Shown here piece after piece: positions 12,818 to 26,789 of a stretch of DNA of 64,000 nucleotides (positions within the stretch are counted from its first letter, which is position 1; each line of letters begins with the position of its first letter). The stretch covers positions 1,178,001 through 1,242,000 of the forward strand of contig VZDJ01007747.1 in the NCBI GenBank assembly GCA_008694505.1, given 5' to 3'. The notes beneath the pieces were generated by a model. It saw only the letters and a program-made list of their open reading frames with translations, ran no database searches and was not told the origin of the DNA. Source of the stretch: Cyanoderma ruficeps. Taxonomy: Eukaryota > Chordata > Aves > Passeriformes > Timaliidae. The position numbers were made by a program, and so were the translations under genes.

Positions 12818-14588
12818 CATTTTAAAAACTCAACCTTTTTAATTGCATTCTAATCACAAAGATCTCAGTTGTAACAAATGGCCTAATTTCAGTGAAATGC
12901 AGGTGTATCTAGGAACTTTGTTCTTTCCAATTGTGGATTCAATTCAACATGCACTCAGTTGCATTATTATGAAAGAGGGTATTTCTTGAGTTGCTAGCTG
13001 GCTTACCATACATGTAAGAAGAATGTACAAGTCTTTAAAATCTGCTCCTAGAACAGAATGGGATTTACAATTTCTTTGCAGTATATGAGTATCGCTACAG
13101 AAGAAGGTATTTAAGCAGAACTGAGGTAAATTCAACAGTTCAGAGCTCTTGGAGAATATGGGGTTGCCTAATAAGTATTAGCAGATGGTTTTCATTAAAT
13201 ATGCAGAACCAAAAGACTACCTGTTAAAGTTAGGAGTGGGTTGACCTGGAGAGCAGAGACATGGCTTGAGAAACACAGGAACTGAAAGAAGCTGTAACAT
13301 TTGACAAGTCTGGAGTGATGGCCCTGTTCCCCTGGTTTCTGCAGCAAAAGAAAAATGGCAGCTGCACTGTGTAGGAAGACTTTACTGCAGAGGGATGGAG
13401 AAGAAGGAAAATCAGAAGAGAATAGTGAGAAATACAAGCAGCTTTACACTAGTAGTGAAGGCCTAAATGTTGAGGGCATATTTATTTATCTATTTATGAC
13501 TGAAGTTTCATAGAGGCACAGCACAGACCACTCTACTCAGCTTGCTAGATTTTGAACTAGCTTGATCATCTTTTGTGAAGCCTAGATATAACCTAAGCCT
13601 TCTGCAAAGGGCTCTGGCTGCACTCTAACTTACATAGTTCTGGAACAAAGGTAAAGAGACAGGACACTTCAAGTCTGATTTTGAGTCTAGAAGAGTACAG
13701 AAATTAAACCACGTTTTTAAGTACAGAAAACACCTTAGATGGCAGAATTACACATGTATTGAACAAAGGGTCTTTGCAAGAGCTCTGAGCTGACTAAGAG
13801 TGAATGTGGTCAGGCAGGCCTAAGAGCAATCTACAAGAAAAACAGCAGCAGAGGAGAAGCAATACGCAGCACACAGCAGCAGATGGGAGAGCAATAAAAC
13901 CAAAGATCACAAAATAAACCTCGCCCCAGAAAAACCCCAAACCCACAGACTTTCCACATGCAGAGAGCAACTCATGCATCTCAGCGTTTGAGGATTCATT
14001 TGCTCTCAACAATTCTTCAATACAATACATAATACACAATGCACAGAAGAAAAAAAGCAGCAGTCATTGAATTTGGATATGCTGGGGAGAGAAAAATACT
14101 ACCAGAACTGCTTCCTATGTAAGACATTAGAACAGCAGCAACTTGAGTCTAAGATTTGGAGTTTTCAATGAGACACATCACCTGCAAAAGGAAGTTATGG
14201 GATTGCTCAGAGGAAAAGTTTTCAGTTAGCCATTAACCAAAAAGAAATTAGTCTGTGAAAAAAACTGTAGCCTCACCCCCCCGATTCTTTAAATATCCTT
14301 TACATTTATAGTCTCCCATGAATGTTAATGACTACCCTAAATCACTGAGTTTTTACTTGGACTAAAAAAAAATAACAATTGATGTGTATTTTGACCCATT
14401 TAAGCATAACTCCAGAGCTTCTCTATATCTTGAGGCAGATATAGTGGGAGAAACTTGCATATTCATTGTGCAAAATCATTAGCTTTTCTGTAAAGCATGG
14501 ATTAAAAATTGCGAGCTATTGCAGGGGAGCCTGGGTCTAACCAATCTGCATAAAGCTTGCATGGTAAGTGTATGCAAAAATCACTTAC

Positions 14589-14615
14589 TCTCATTACACT
14601 GTCCTTCTGGCTTCA
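14589..14615 (-). other. Candidate 27-nt microexon, unproven
   Basis: On the minus strand a pyrimidine-rich acceptor (TATTTTTACTTTAG) is followed by 27 bases and a strong donor (AGA then GTAAGTGA). One of the three frames is open over the 27 bases. Against this, similar acceptor-donor pairs around 3-20 nt segments occur elsewhere in the window (for example at 35477-35500 and 40619-40635 on the minus strand). The arrangement is therefore not rare by chance in AT-rich DNA. Confidence 0.1.
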
Positions 14616-15590
14616 CTAAAGTAAAAATAGTACTGATTTGGTCTTGTCACAGCCACAAACAGATGTGAGGCGAAAGCCAGCCAGGCCAGCTAGTAAACTC
14701 ACTGAATTACATGAGTATCTTCAAAAGTCAGAAATAGGAAGTAGATTTTAACTCAAAAGTAAGACTACAAGGTTATTAAAATATGAAAATATGCTGACTG
14801 ATTCACAGGCACATAAACACACACAGACACACAAATACACATGTACATAGATACACCCTGAAGCATAAAAATAGATTTGCCAAAGCACCTGATACCCCAC
14901 ATTGTCTGCAGCCTATTTTCCTGCACATGTATTTCCTCCTTGCAGAGCCTGGCAAATAGACTACAGAAAAAAAGGCTTTGTAAGTTTCTCAAGGTAATGA
15001 CAGAAATCTTAATCCACACAGTTCCTTTCAGATAGAAAAATTCCCATTTGAAATGACAACTTGCATCACGGTGAGGCAATTTACAGATGACAGGCTACTG
15101 TATTAGCTCCCCAAAGAGTATAATGAGTTAAACTGCAATTCGGTCTTAACTATCACCCAACTGCTGCAAAGGGAATAAAAGGACAAGCCAAGTAAAAGTA
15201 AAACTGCACACAAGAGAGGAATTGCAGGGTCAGAACCAGCAGCATATGGTGCACCAGCACCGGGAGCACGCAGTCAGCTCACGCTCCAGGTCCTAAGCTA
15301 ATCAGTCTGGGGCTGACTGTGGGACTGGCCACCAGTGACAGGATTTGTGCTCCCACTCAGGCTGACAGCACTCCCACCCACCTGTTCACCAGCCCCTGCT
15401 GCCCCTACAGGGCCACCTCAGCACACTTCACACAGGGCAGTACCATACACTTTCATAACACATTTCTAACACTGCTCTTTGCAAGCTCCCACATTAGTTC
15501 GCTCACAATTTGACCTTTCAAACTATGAATATTCTGTTGGAAAACTACATTCCTAAAACATGGTGATAGGCACACATATGATACAGGGAA

Positions 15591-15604
15591 TTAGGGATTA
15601 GGGA
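15591..15604 (+). repeat. TTAGGGA doublet
   Basis: Two exact copies of TTAGGGA. The unit differs from the telomeric hexamer by one extra base and the tract is too short to be called an interstitial telomere. Confidence 0.5.
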
Positions 15605-16744
15605 TCATCTAATCAACCTCGGGAAGATGACCCAAAATCTTGAGCTTCTTTTTCCTCCCACCATATGCTTCTATCAGTCAGAAGCTTAAACAAAACCAAC
15701 CTACATATCCAGGGTACAAACGCATAAACAAGTGGTGCTTAGATTTTTTTCTTTCAAATCACGCTTATAATATACTATTTAGTTTTTGTATGCTCAAAAT
15801 ATTTTGTGATTAATATTCTGTTTCAAGGTCTACTGGAACCAAACACTGTCATAAAGATACCAGAATGCATACACCACATCTGATTACACAGATAGTGTAA
15901 ATGTGTAAAATCAAGTGTTGTTAATGGCATAATTTAGCAAAGTTTATAAATAATTACATTTAAATCTTCAAGGGGTCAGAGTCTCAAAGCAAACTAAAAA
16001 CCAAAACTATGAGCAGTTGAATTATGGGTATTTTCTCTCCGCACAGTGTTTACACCAAACATGAAGCAACTGCCAAAGAATATTTCAGAATAATTTAAGA
16101 AACTCCAGGTTTGATCAGGTGAGAGTGAAACTCATTCAGCTGACATTGCTGCTAACCACAGGTCCTGCCGTGGTCTGTATGTTCCCTTAATCTGAACCCT
16201 GTCCATTGGCACAATCTGGTCACATTTCCTATAATTAGGAGAAGAGTGGTCATTTGTTCACCCAGTGTCAAGTTGCACTCTGGGCCAGTAGTGAAGCAAG
16301 AGGAGACATGTGACCTTTCCACTGACCTGAATTACAAGGTGATGACCTCTGCAGTCCAGCCCATAAAGGAAAGAGGACAGTGTAAAATGGTCACTATGAT
16401 TAATGGTTTTCTCAGGCTAGGCCAAACTAGTAATTGCTCAATCAAAAAACCCTCACACCCCAAACACTTAGTTTTATTACCTGTAGATATGAGATATCTT
16501 TTCTACTTCTGATCCTCTTTGCTCTAACTGGGAATTACATGAAAAAATTTCTCCTTGTACTTTAGGAATTCAAATTAAACTTTTTGGATGAAAGGTATAC
16601 ATAATGAAAATACAATCCACCTGCAAAGCAAAAGTGACTTTCATAACTCTCTGTTGCTCTGAACTTTGGGTTCCAGCTAGTGAGCTTTGCTTGTACCATC
16701 CCAGTATTGCTTGCAAAAACTTGAACTCCAGGGAAGATGTTTCA

Positions 16745-16945
16745 GAAAAAGAGATAATTAACAAGCTGTAATTGTTAGAAAATTAAGCATGCTTTCTCAA
16801 GTTGTTGTTGAGCGAGACAATTGTCTCTTACTGTTTTGAAGGCATTAGCAATCTGTTCTGTCAGCCCAAAGTGTTTGCTGTGCCAATAACTGAGCAATTC
16901 AGCATTATGAATTATCAACCTTCATTCTAACACAACACAGGCAAA
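16745..16945. promoter_or_regulatory. Candidate conserved non-coding element
   Basis: This stretch has even base use with little simple sequence. It contains many recognisable factor-site cores: ATAATTAAC, TAATTGTTAG, a 14-bp perfect palindrome GAGACAATTGTCTC at 16814-16827 (two facing ACAAT Sox-type cores), and CAATAACTGAGCAATTCAGC. That texture is typical of developmental enhancers kept in vertebrate introns and deserts. No conservation data are available here, so this is inference from motif content only. Confidence 0.2.
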
Positions 16946-19900
16946 GTTTATATATATTGTTGCTCACAAGTCCACAGCCCAAGGAAGGAGTCAGTAACTT
17001 CTTGACAGGATGTTGCTAATGTTACCATTATGTGACAGTTTGCTGGCAAAACCATCTTATTCCCTTTCATAACTCCTCTAATCTGTGAAGGGATGGCAAA
17101 CTTAAGAGACAAAGACCCAAACATCCCAGTAAAGCACTGGTTTTTTCCTAGCCACCAAAAGTTAACATGACAGATAACTGCAATTAGCTGCAGAAGTTAT
17201 GTGATTTGATGGTGAGTAGAAGACACTCAACTCCTAAATTGGAAACCATGGGGCACTGAATTTGCATGAGTGACTGTACTTCACATCCTGCTGTATTTCA
17301 GTACTACTGGCTTCAGAATCATGTTTGATACATTTCTCTTCACGATTACTGAAGCATCTATTTCAGCAAGGAGGGTGAGCAGAGCACCTGTCAGCCTTCA
17401 GGGAACACTGGCTCACAGGATGATTGCATATTAGACAGTTTCATGGCCTAGGATAAGGTCAGGGATTCTGCCATTTATGGAACAATATAACTGTTGTCAG
17501 AAAGCATATCCTGTAACAAGAGTCCCACAGTCAACTTAATGACCATATGCAAATAGCTAGGGGATATGCCTCTAGAGAACAAAACAAAAAACCAAAAAGG
17601 CAAAATCTGTTAAGAATTCCAGAAGGATTAGGCAGAAAATCTCTGGAACTGCTGGAGAAATTACTATTATTGGACACCTTACCTAACAGTCGAATATATT
17701 TTTCCACCTTTATTTTTACGACAGAGAGGCCACCAGTAATACCCTTCTGCATATATCCATGGAGATAACTGAGTTAGCAATTGCAGAACTTAATTTAAAA
17801 AAGGTTACCTGTTACCTGGAGAGTTTAATGGAGAATCCATACACTGCAAAAGTGTGCACATGGAATCACAAAATACTGCATTCCATCCAGGAATTCAGTA
17901 CTTCATTTCCTATGAGGCCGGTGATTAAATTCTCACAGAAAAATGCTAAGCTGTCTACAAAAGCAAAGGTTAACTGATCACTCAGTTAGGACAGACCTGG
18001 TTGGGACAAAGGTTGGCAATGCTATGTACTATAAAACATATTTTATCCATTTTCTTTTTCAGTTTTATTTAATCTTGAGTGGTACTTAGAGGTAATGTCA
18101 GGAGGTACATCTCACTGTCTTCTAACTAAAAGCAATTAATAGCAGAGAAGTTCTTTGGAAAGGAAAATGACATTTAGAAATCTGAACTCATAAAATGCTA
18201 ATGCAGTTGTAGTGTCTTTACGCATAATCACTCAAACTGAAAATCAAAATATTAAAGTGCAAATGTTTACTTGCTCTTATATGCAGTTAAAAATAGCCAT
18301 TTCTTTCCTTTTAGAAAGATTTATGCATTACATGATTTTCTTTCTCTTAAAAATAAGCTTTGGACTATCTCTGGACTATCTTCAGGCAATCTTTGCTTAA
18401 AAGGTTCCTCTGTAAGATTGCTGCCCTTATCAACTGCTTTCTCTTCTCTACCTTGTCAGCCTTTATAAAAGTTTAAACTCCTGACATTTTCTGCTTCTTC
18501 TTTGCATGTGTCGTTCCAAACCTGTCTATATGAATTGGCTTGCATACTGGGTTAGAACTTCTCCATAAAAACTGGTTTCAGAGGGAAAAAGAATGTCAGA
18601 ATTGTTTTCAACTGCTATGAGTCATTACTCAGTACTATTTTTCAGCCACCTGGTTTCTTCGTTTTGGTGACTGAGTTCCGGCTCCCCATTCTAAAGTCCC
18701 AAAAGCTTCTAAATTCTTCTCCTCAGCCCACAAGAGGAGAACTGGAGGTAGCAGAAAACACATCTTGCTCTACTTTCACTAGCGCCATCAGCTAGTCCTC
18801 ATTTTTCATAAAACATTGCATTATACGAGGTTTTATTCCTCTTTCCCCTGTAACTCTTCTAAGTGGAGCATTTATGGCTCATTTTGTGAATCAGATCAGT
18901 TCTATCAATATGGCAGCAGATACATTTAACAAACACTGGCAGAATATGGCTGTGAATCCATTATTCTTCCCTGTATCACATACTCGCTTCCCAACCCTAC
19001 CATGTTTTAGGTACAAAACATTCCATGAACTGCAGATATGCAGACACTACTAAGAGCTTTCACTCATCCAAGCTAGCATCTGGCTAAAAGCACCTGCAGC
19101 CTTTTATATTTTTACTTTTAGAATAGTAGAACTAGCATCTCAAATCAAAATTCTTCACCTTCTTAGATACTTCCAACGTCCCAGGATTGTTCTCAGTCAC
19201 AGTAATAGAAATTCTCGCTGCTCCATAACTTCATGCAAACCTTAAGAAAGATATTTTTGTTTAATCACACTAGTGACACTCACCATCATTCTCCATATCT
19301 CCTTCAAGCACTGAGATCTCAATTTTAATTTTGAATTGTTTGAAGCTCATTCCCATTAGACAACTCAAATATGCTGAATGCTTTATGCCTGCAGCATTCC
19401 CACAATCTAGAACCAACACAATATCCAGTTTTACGTTCACATCCATGTTCATTTATTTAAAAAGGACATCACTTCATATTTGCCTGCTAAAGTAAATTCT
19501 AGAAAAAAATCAGATAATTTGTATTATTACAGCAATCAATACCCTATGCAGTACTTTCACAGACATAAATGAGCAATCCGAAGCTCTAATCAGTAAATAA
19601 ACCTCTTGAAACTAAAAGTAAAGCAAGCCTAAATAATATAAAAATTTATTGCAGAATATACTCAGTCATATCTCTTCAAAGGCTTCAATCTATCTATTAG
19701 AGATTTGCTTTAATTGTCTGCTAAGCATAAGACCCATTCATAATGCTAAGGGATTTGTTGGAGAAAATACATTGGTACCATTTTAACAGCCTTTAGTAGA
19801 CAGTTTTGACAGCATTCCACATTAAACTATACTTGCTTGATTGCAGAGCAGTAATTAATCATAAGTATTATCAATCCATTCAAATTTGACATGTTTACCA

Positions 19901-22900
19901 ACAGAGAGCAGTCTCAGCTGCTGGGCACATGGAGATTAACTATGGAATAAGAATTTTAAAAGCTTCTGAAAATGCCATAATCATTGCTCTGGTTCTGGTC
20001 CTGATTTTTTCATTTTCACTACAAATACTGGACATAACCTGAATTTTAACAGCATTTAAAAAATTCAATTTATTATTAATGAGTTGAAGTTAGAATTCAG
20101 TTATTTTACTTTAGTTAACATATGTATTTTCTCTATAAAAAAGGCAATAAAGTAGCACAGGAGGAAAAAAAAACCCTTTCTTTTCCTTTCTGTCTACTAT
20201 TTCTCTCCCTCCAAAGCCCTGGAGACTAAGCATGTTACTTAATTGATTTAAGCCTGCTATATCCATCTTTTCAAATCACAGTGCACAAACCGGGAGTGAA
20301 ATTCAAATTTGGGTGAAAGAGTGATAAAATATTATGTCTGACAGCACTACTTTATTTCTTCCCTTTTAATCCTATTCTGACTGGGAGAGGCAGGGGAAGA
20401 AGAATTCTGCAAAATATAATACAGAAAAGCAAAGGCTCACGTACAGAATACAACAGGATGGAAGGCTGTATTGTGAGCTCTCTAGCAGAACTACCATCTT
20501 CTTATGCCATGTTCATACATGACTGACAAGAATCCTACCAGCCTATTACTAGAGTTTCTAGGCACTTCTGCATTATCAAAAAAAATTAAAAATAAAATTA
20601 TTTGGACTACTAACGATTATCCACAACAACTAGACGGAGACTTTTTACACTTCAAGAGAGCCTGTGTGTCTGACATATCCCTGGATGCAGTGCCTCTTCA
20701 GCGTGGATGTGAGAGGTAGTAAATCTGACCCTAATTCTTTATTAAAATATAATACAAAAGCATATATATGCACAAACTGATGCAGAAAGAAAAGGGCAAA
20801 AAATAATCAAAGAGAGTGAAATTGTTTCTTGGGAATGACTGCTGGCATAATTCTAAAATACACTTTATTTATATTAAGTTCCAAGCTGTGCTAAAGAGTT
20901 TCAGTAGCATATATTTTATTCCCTGTTGGTAACAAATGTGTTTCACTTGGCACCACCACTATGTCAATTGCCACAGCCTCCATCCATCCATCACTAGCTG
21001 ATTTTGAAAACCTGAAGGATTTTCTTTCAAATACAGCTGTAACTCATTAGCGTCTTTTTGCCAATCTTATTGCAATGCATTTCTTTAGTGCCTACCAGAC
21101 ACACCTTTCTCACTGAATGACAGACTACTTTTGTGCCTTGGTTTTTGACTCTAAAGTCAGTAATAATATAGTATCATAAGTATACTCACTATAATTCTGG
21201 TTTCTGTTTCTGGATCTCAACTAAATTATTAAGCCCTAGTTTACCAATGTGCTTGCCCTTTTTGGTTGTACCACAGCAGGGACAAAAGTGTCTATCTAAT
21301 CAGAGCAGAACTTGTGGACAAAGAGGAGGGGAAATTGGTACAGTGACCTCACACATTCAGTAATCTCTTCTCAATGTACATCAGACAACAGACTGCACTG
21401 ATTTATCATCAGTTTACTGCTTGGCCCCTGCAGTTACCAACCTCATGCTGACTAAGGAATACAAAAAATGAACCATCTACCAGGCAGAGACAAACATAAA
21501 AGACTCAATTTACTGAACATATTCTACCTCTGTTGGAAAAACTTTTGGGTCTAAATTAATCCTGAAAACAGGGCTGATAAAGCGCCAGCCACAAATACTC
21601 TCTTGGCAGAACACTGCTCTCTGCTATATCCACATTTTGCAATAAAGAGTCCACATTAACTGCTTCTGCAGGATTACAAGGGAAACAATGTTGTCTCTGG
21701 CTGACAAATCTATCTCCACAGCAGAAGAGAGGGATGGTTACAATATGTAGCTTCTTGAGATGTGGATCACTGTTCATGGACCATAAACTGTCTAGAATAG
21801 ACACACCAAGAGTCTCAAGTCCTGAGGTACCTTTAGTTCAGAGAAGTATGTCCACAGACTTCTATGCCCTTTATTGAATTAAATTTATAAAGTAGAGTCA
21901 GACCCAAGAAACAGTCCTATTCCAACCTTCAGAGTATCAAAAAACATCCAAGAAATGCTGGGAAGTTCTGTAACATCTATTAAACACATATAATACCATT
22001 ATATCACATAAAGATTTAAAAGATGCTCATCTAGAACTACAAATGTAATTATTCCATTGTGAATTAAACCACAACAAATGATATACAACTAAATACTCTC
22101 TCTGAAGCTCTTGTTGAAGAGCTTTTTCTGTCTCTACCACTATGTAATCTTTCTCCTTCTCTCTTCTCATGAAGCCATTAAACTGTACAGATGTAAAGAG
22201 GACATGCAGGTCTATAGAATGATGAGGCTCAGGAAAGCTGGCTGAAATCATACTGTGTTGCAACCTTTTAGTTTATTGACATGAAGAAGCAAGAATGAGC
22301 CCTGGAAAGTTCAGCACCCTGGGGATGTTTCTACCTGCCAGGTTCCTGGTCTCTAAAGGTTGTACCCCACTGGGGTAAGAGAGATCAGGACAATAATAAA
22401 CACTTCCTGTATCTTCCAAAGGCAAACCAGCTACATGTTGCCTCCAGCTTGGTATCTACAGAAAAGTAAAAACAAAGTCCATAAATCAGAGTTTTTTCAG
22501 AAACATGCTGCCACATGAGCAATCATTTTGCAGTGCAAGCTTGTCTGCAAAGTGCAGCTTAGAAGCTGAGTGATCCTCAAATAGTATTTTTTTAGTTTTG
22601 TGCAGTATCTAGAGCATTATGGTCTCGAGTGACAAGCAGAATAAAATACTGAGTCCCTGCAAGTCAGTGTCTTCACTCTTGTCTATTCATGCATGAGGGT
22701 CTATAAGACCATGTAAGTTTCTTAAGGTAAAACACTTTTCTTGAGTTACTAATCCTTCTGTCATCAGTAAAACAGTAATGCTAAGAGTAATACAATGCCA
22801 AAACCACTTACTTTATAATACATGTAGAAAAACAGAACTCTGTCCCCTCTGACACAAGACCCTCTTCCTTTACCCTCTATGACTTGCCCACAAAATAGGT

Positions 22901-24240
22901 GTACACTAACAATACCAAAAAAAGTACTGACGACGACTCTATTCCCTACTGCCTATTTCCTCTCAGCTTTCCAGGAGACAGTTTCACAGTACCAATTAAG
23001 CACTGTGAACTAAAGCAGGACTAAGGCAATTACACAAAATTGACCACAGGCCAAAGTGAGAGGAGGAGGTGCTCCACACATTGCAGCAGATGCCCACACA
23101 GCAGCCCACAGAGAATCCCCATGCCCAGAGCAGGTGAGTATTTAGAGGAATATATAGAGAGGAAATGGCCTCTAAAGAGGACCCACGTGAGACTGTAGGA
23201 AAGTGTGAGGGAAGGAACAAGAGAGGGCTGCTCCATAGTGATTGTATCCCCTCCTAAATCCCACTTGTGCCACTTGAGCCAGGAAGGTGAGTGTGAACTA
23301 AAGGACTGAAGTTGTTTGAATTGGGGAACACAAAGAAACGGTTAATATTTATTTGTTTCTTACTACCCCAATCAAATTTAATTGGCAGCCAGTTAATTAT
23401 CTCCAAGGCAAGTCCTTTTTTGCCCACAAAGCTAAGCAGTAAGAAATCCCCCAGCCTTTATCTTGAATCACAAGTTTTCAGATTTCTGTTCATTCCCTGG
23501 TTTTCCCCTCCAACTGAGGCATGGAGAGTGTGGCTATGCAGGAATTTCATTAACTCACCACGATTAATAATACAACTTCTATGGTTTTACTGTGATTATT
23601 TGATCCCTTGATGCATTTGAGAGAACGTTAATTGTTGATTCTACATTTTTCATTTTCTTATGTTTTTCTTAGTCATACGATCTGTTGGATACATTACATT
23701 TGTCCATTAAGCAGCTGTTAAGTCTTCTCTGCACCATTTATTTACCAACTAATACTAAATTACCACGTCAAACATGTATTTACAACACGTTCATTTTACT
23801 ACAGAGCAAAACATTCTCTCAACATCTGGATTGTTCTCTCTGTACTTTCTGTTCACCTGCTAACACAGAAGTTGACCAGTATACATCTGCAACATGTTTA
23901 ACAAATAAACATTTTGCCTTCCCTGGTAATTGGCTGGTACTGCACGTGCCACTCTCCCAGAAGGTGTTTGGGAGGAAAGGGGTAGTGGAGTGGACCATTT
24001 TCACTGCTTCCACTCTTGATGGGCCATACACAACCAGGACTTGGTAACATGTTTGCTTCTCATTATTACTAGCTAGATTTAGTATTAACTATATGTCTAC
24101 TTCAAAAGTTTCTTCTCTTCCCGATTTACTGTTTCACTTCTCTGAAGAGCCTGAAACTGTTCCAGGATTCTCCTCCTTTGTTTTAATTACAGCTTTATTT
24201 TAGGATTTGCTGAATTGCTCCAAGACAAATATTCTCATCT

Positions 24241-24260
24241 TCTCTCAGATTCTCTCAGAT
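24241..24260 (+). repeat. 10-bp tandem duplication
   Basis: TCTCTCAGAT is repeated exactly twice, head to tail. It is a local slippage product. Confidence 0.8.
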
Positions 24261-25297
24261 CTATTCCTCTGCAGGAACAGAAACTTAGCTCTGGAACACA
24301 AATTGATCACTTAGTTAAATTTACCACTACATAAATTAGTTTCTTTTGTTCATATTAATGTGTTAGAGATAAAATGCATATACAGACATACACATAAATC
24401 TATAAACACTAATCGTAAGTCTAAGCAGTAGTTTAGCTCCACTCCCTGAACAGTGAAAGACAAATTTGTTTACCTCGTTTAAAATCAACTTAATTTTTTT
24501 ATCCTGAAGTAAAACCAAATGCGTTTGTATTTTAAAGTCAAGACCAAACAAAATATTCTTGATAGGACTGAGAAAACAGTTCATAGTTTTCCAGTGAAAG
24601 AATGCAGGGAGAAGGAAATTAAACAAGCATTCTTGCATATATTTCCTGATGTTATTTTCATTATGGAGAAGTAAAATTACATTTACTCCCTTGACAGCAA
24701 AGGTCAAACAATCTGATAAAACCTAGTTAACGCACTGAGAATGATTGATGTTTAATGAAAAAGTCATGTAGCAAAATGTGCACTTTCTCCTTTATTCTCT
24801 CCATATCCTTAATATATTTATTCCTAATATAACAAAAAGGTCTGAAACCAAACTAAAAGTCAAAGGAGTCTTCTGATTTATGTGCTCCCATACCCAATAA
24901 AGATTTAGCCATCCATGACATTTTCATAGTAACATACTTCCTTTTTTAAGTACTTGCACTACTTAGTTCAACCACAATATTGATTTTTAGCCTACTCCTT
25001 ATCCTGTATTAGTACTCACACACCTATTTTACAAATTTCATGCTTCTCTGAAAGAAGCAGCACTAGGTATTACCAGCAATCATATGTACAGTAAAACAAG
25101 TATACCCATAACTTCTTACAGATTCTGACTTAACACCCCTTAGAATCAATCTTGAACATGGGTTTTTAGCTCCCAGAAACCAAACAGGTCACTCATCATT
25201 ACAGGTACTAGGCTTTCCTCAATGTCCAGATGCTATGGAAGAGTTCTACAGAGCTGCAGAAAGGCTGACAGTGTTTACTGCATGTGAAGTTACTGAC

Positions 25298-25338
25298 ATG
25301 TTCCAGAAAAACATCTCATTATGCTCCAGAAAAACATT
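25298..25338 (+). repeat. Direct duplication, 23-base period
   Basis: ATGTTCCAGAAAAACAT is followed 23 bases later by ATGCTCCAGAAAAACAT, differing at one base. The second copy supplies the ATG of the 63-codon frame at 25321. Confidence 0.75.
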
Positions 25339-25988
25339 AATAAATTCTCTCCTGAGACAGACTGGGAACACCACTCTCTCCGGCCACGAGCTGAACAGCC
25401 ATTTGCAGCCTTGACACAGTTCACGATTCTGCTCCTAGACTTTGTAAGTAGAGCAGAAAGTGGGATGATAAAGTCGTTTGCTAGTTCATCTGGCAGCATT
25501 GATTTAATTTAAAGGCAACGGAGCTGTAACAGGTGATCAGTTCTTCAGGATTCTGTATAAAAATCACTATGAGATAGACAATGCTGGTCAGATAGTTAAC
25601 AGTGGCACACAACATAGATCTATGGCTTTAAATATGAGCACCATTATATGAAGCTGGAGTGACGGAAACGATATTGATGCTATCCCCGTTTATGAGTATT
25701 GTCTGTCAGGGCAGCAATAATTACTTACTTTCAAATCCAGTTAGGATCATCAAGGTCACAGTTTCTGGTGTGGACACCTAACAGTACTAGTTTTCTACCT
25801 CCATTTTTTGTCTTCCTATTAAAAACCCGTATCAGTTCAGCAGCTGAGATTTGAGGCTACCTCAAACTGCCAAAACACCATAATGGAATTTTATTCTATT
25901 TTCAATTCAGGAAGATTGCCATCTGAAATACTTTCCAGCAATCATCTGCAGTGTCTGAGAAACAATGACTTCTCTATTCTGGGTACAG

Positions 25989-26001
25989 AAAAAAAAAAAA
26001 A
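25989..26001 (+). repeat. Poly-A run
   Basis: A run of 13 A with no retrotransposon body recognised upstream. Confidence 0.8.
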
Positions 26002-26775
26002 CGCACCTAAAGTTGATCAGCAAACTAACCAGAATTTAATTTTTTTTTAATAGTAGTAATATGTGTTTCAATATACATAAAATTGCTAGTTGACCCACAA
26101 AATTAGTCAAAGCCTAAAATACTACAGGACCATACCAAATGTATGGTAAAGAGAAGTGTGAAGTTGGCTGTTTATTTGGTATCAGTCAGAATATTTACAA
26201 TATTACAAACAATAAATAAGCAGCAGAAGCAAGTATCTTGGATGAGAAACTCAAGCTGGGTTTCCACTCTTTGCCAACTGCAAAGCCATTCTCTCTCATG
26301 CATATATAGTCTTTAGTCCTTCCACTTTGCCTTTCATGGATTTTCTACCACCTCTGAACCACTGACCTGATCTCCTACCCACTGAGACCACCCCTAAAAA
26401 AATTTCTTGGCTTATTTGACGTAACTTTCAGTCTCCTGTGATACCAATCAGGCTCCTAAAAAAGATTACTATAGCTCCAGATGCTGCTGTAGAAAAAAAA
26501 GCATTTAACTGCTCCCCATGTAACCTGAAAGAGAGCTTAAGCAAAGTCTAGACAACAGACCAAAGATTCATTTGTGGGCAGCTGCCACAACTCTGCAATG
26601 CAGAAATATTATTTGCTGAAGGAAAATAAAGATTAAATTTCATGCTTTAATTTGCTGATAAAACATCAAGCTCTGTCAGAGTCAGCCATCAAACTTGCAT
26701 TAAGTCTCAGTTATTTGCAGGTGTAGCCTTACCAAGTAAAGTCTGAAGCAGAAAAAAAATAAGGATGTGGTATAC

Positions 26776-26789
26776 AAAAAAAAAAAAAA
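26776..26789 (+). repeat. Poly-A run
   Basis: A run of 14 A, without a recognisable element beside it. Confidence 0.8.

Larger units (their letters stand above)
11946..16744. other. Gene-free stretch
   Basis: No gene is supported apart from the weak tRNA-like relic and candidate microexon listed separately. A GC-rich portion at about 15205-15430 carries a 64-codon + frame with no recognisable domain. A TTAGGGA doublet sits at 15591-15604. ORFs at 13794-14039 and 14765-15079 (minus) look like chance frames. Confidence 0.5.

Noticed and set aside
15591..15604. Interstitial telomere repeat
   Set aside because: Only two units, and the unit is TTAGGGA, not TTAGGG.
17531..17768. Two 73-codon ORFs lying exactly opposite each other
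   Set aside because: Mutual overlap on both strands with no motif points to chance absence of stops.
23685..24047. 120-codon + ORF
   Set aside because: An opposing 70-codon ORF overlaps it, the composition is Thr/Leu/Cys-rich without motifs, and no splice sites or promoter flank it.
24363..24707. 114-codon minus ORF
   Set aside because: Hydrophobic composition follows from AT-rich sequence; no domain or conserved motif is visible.
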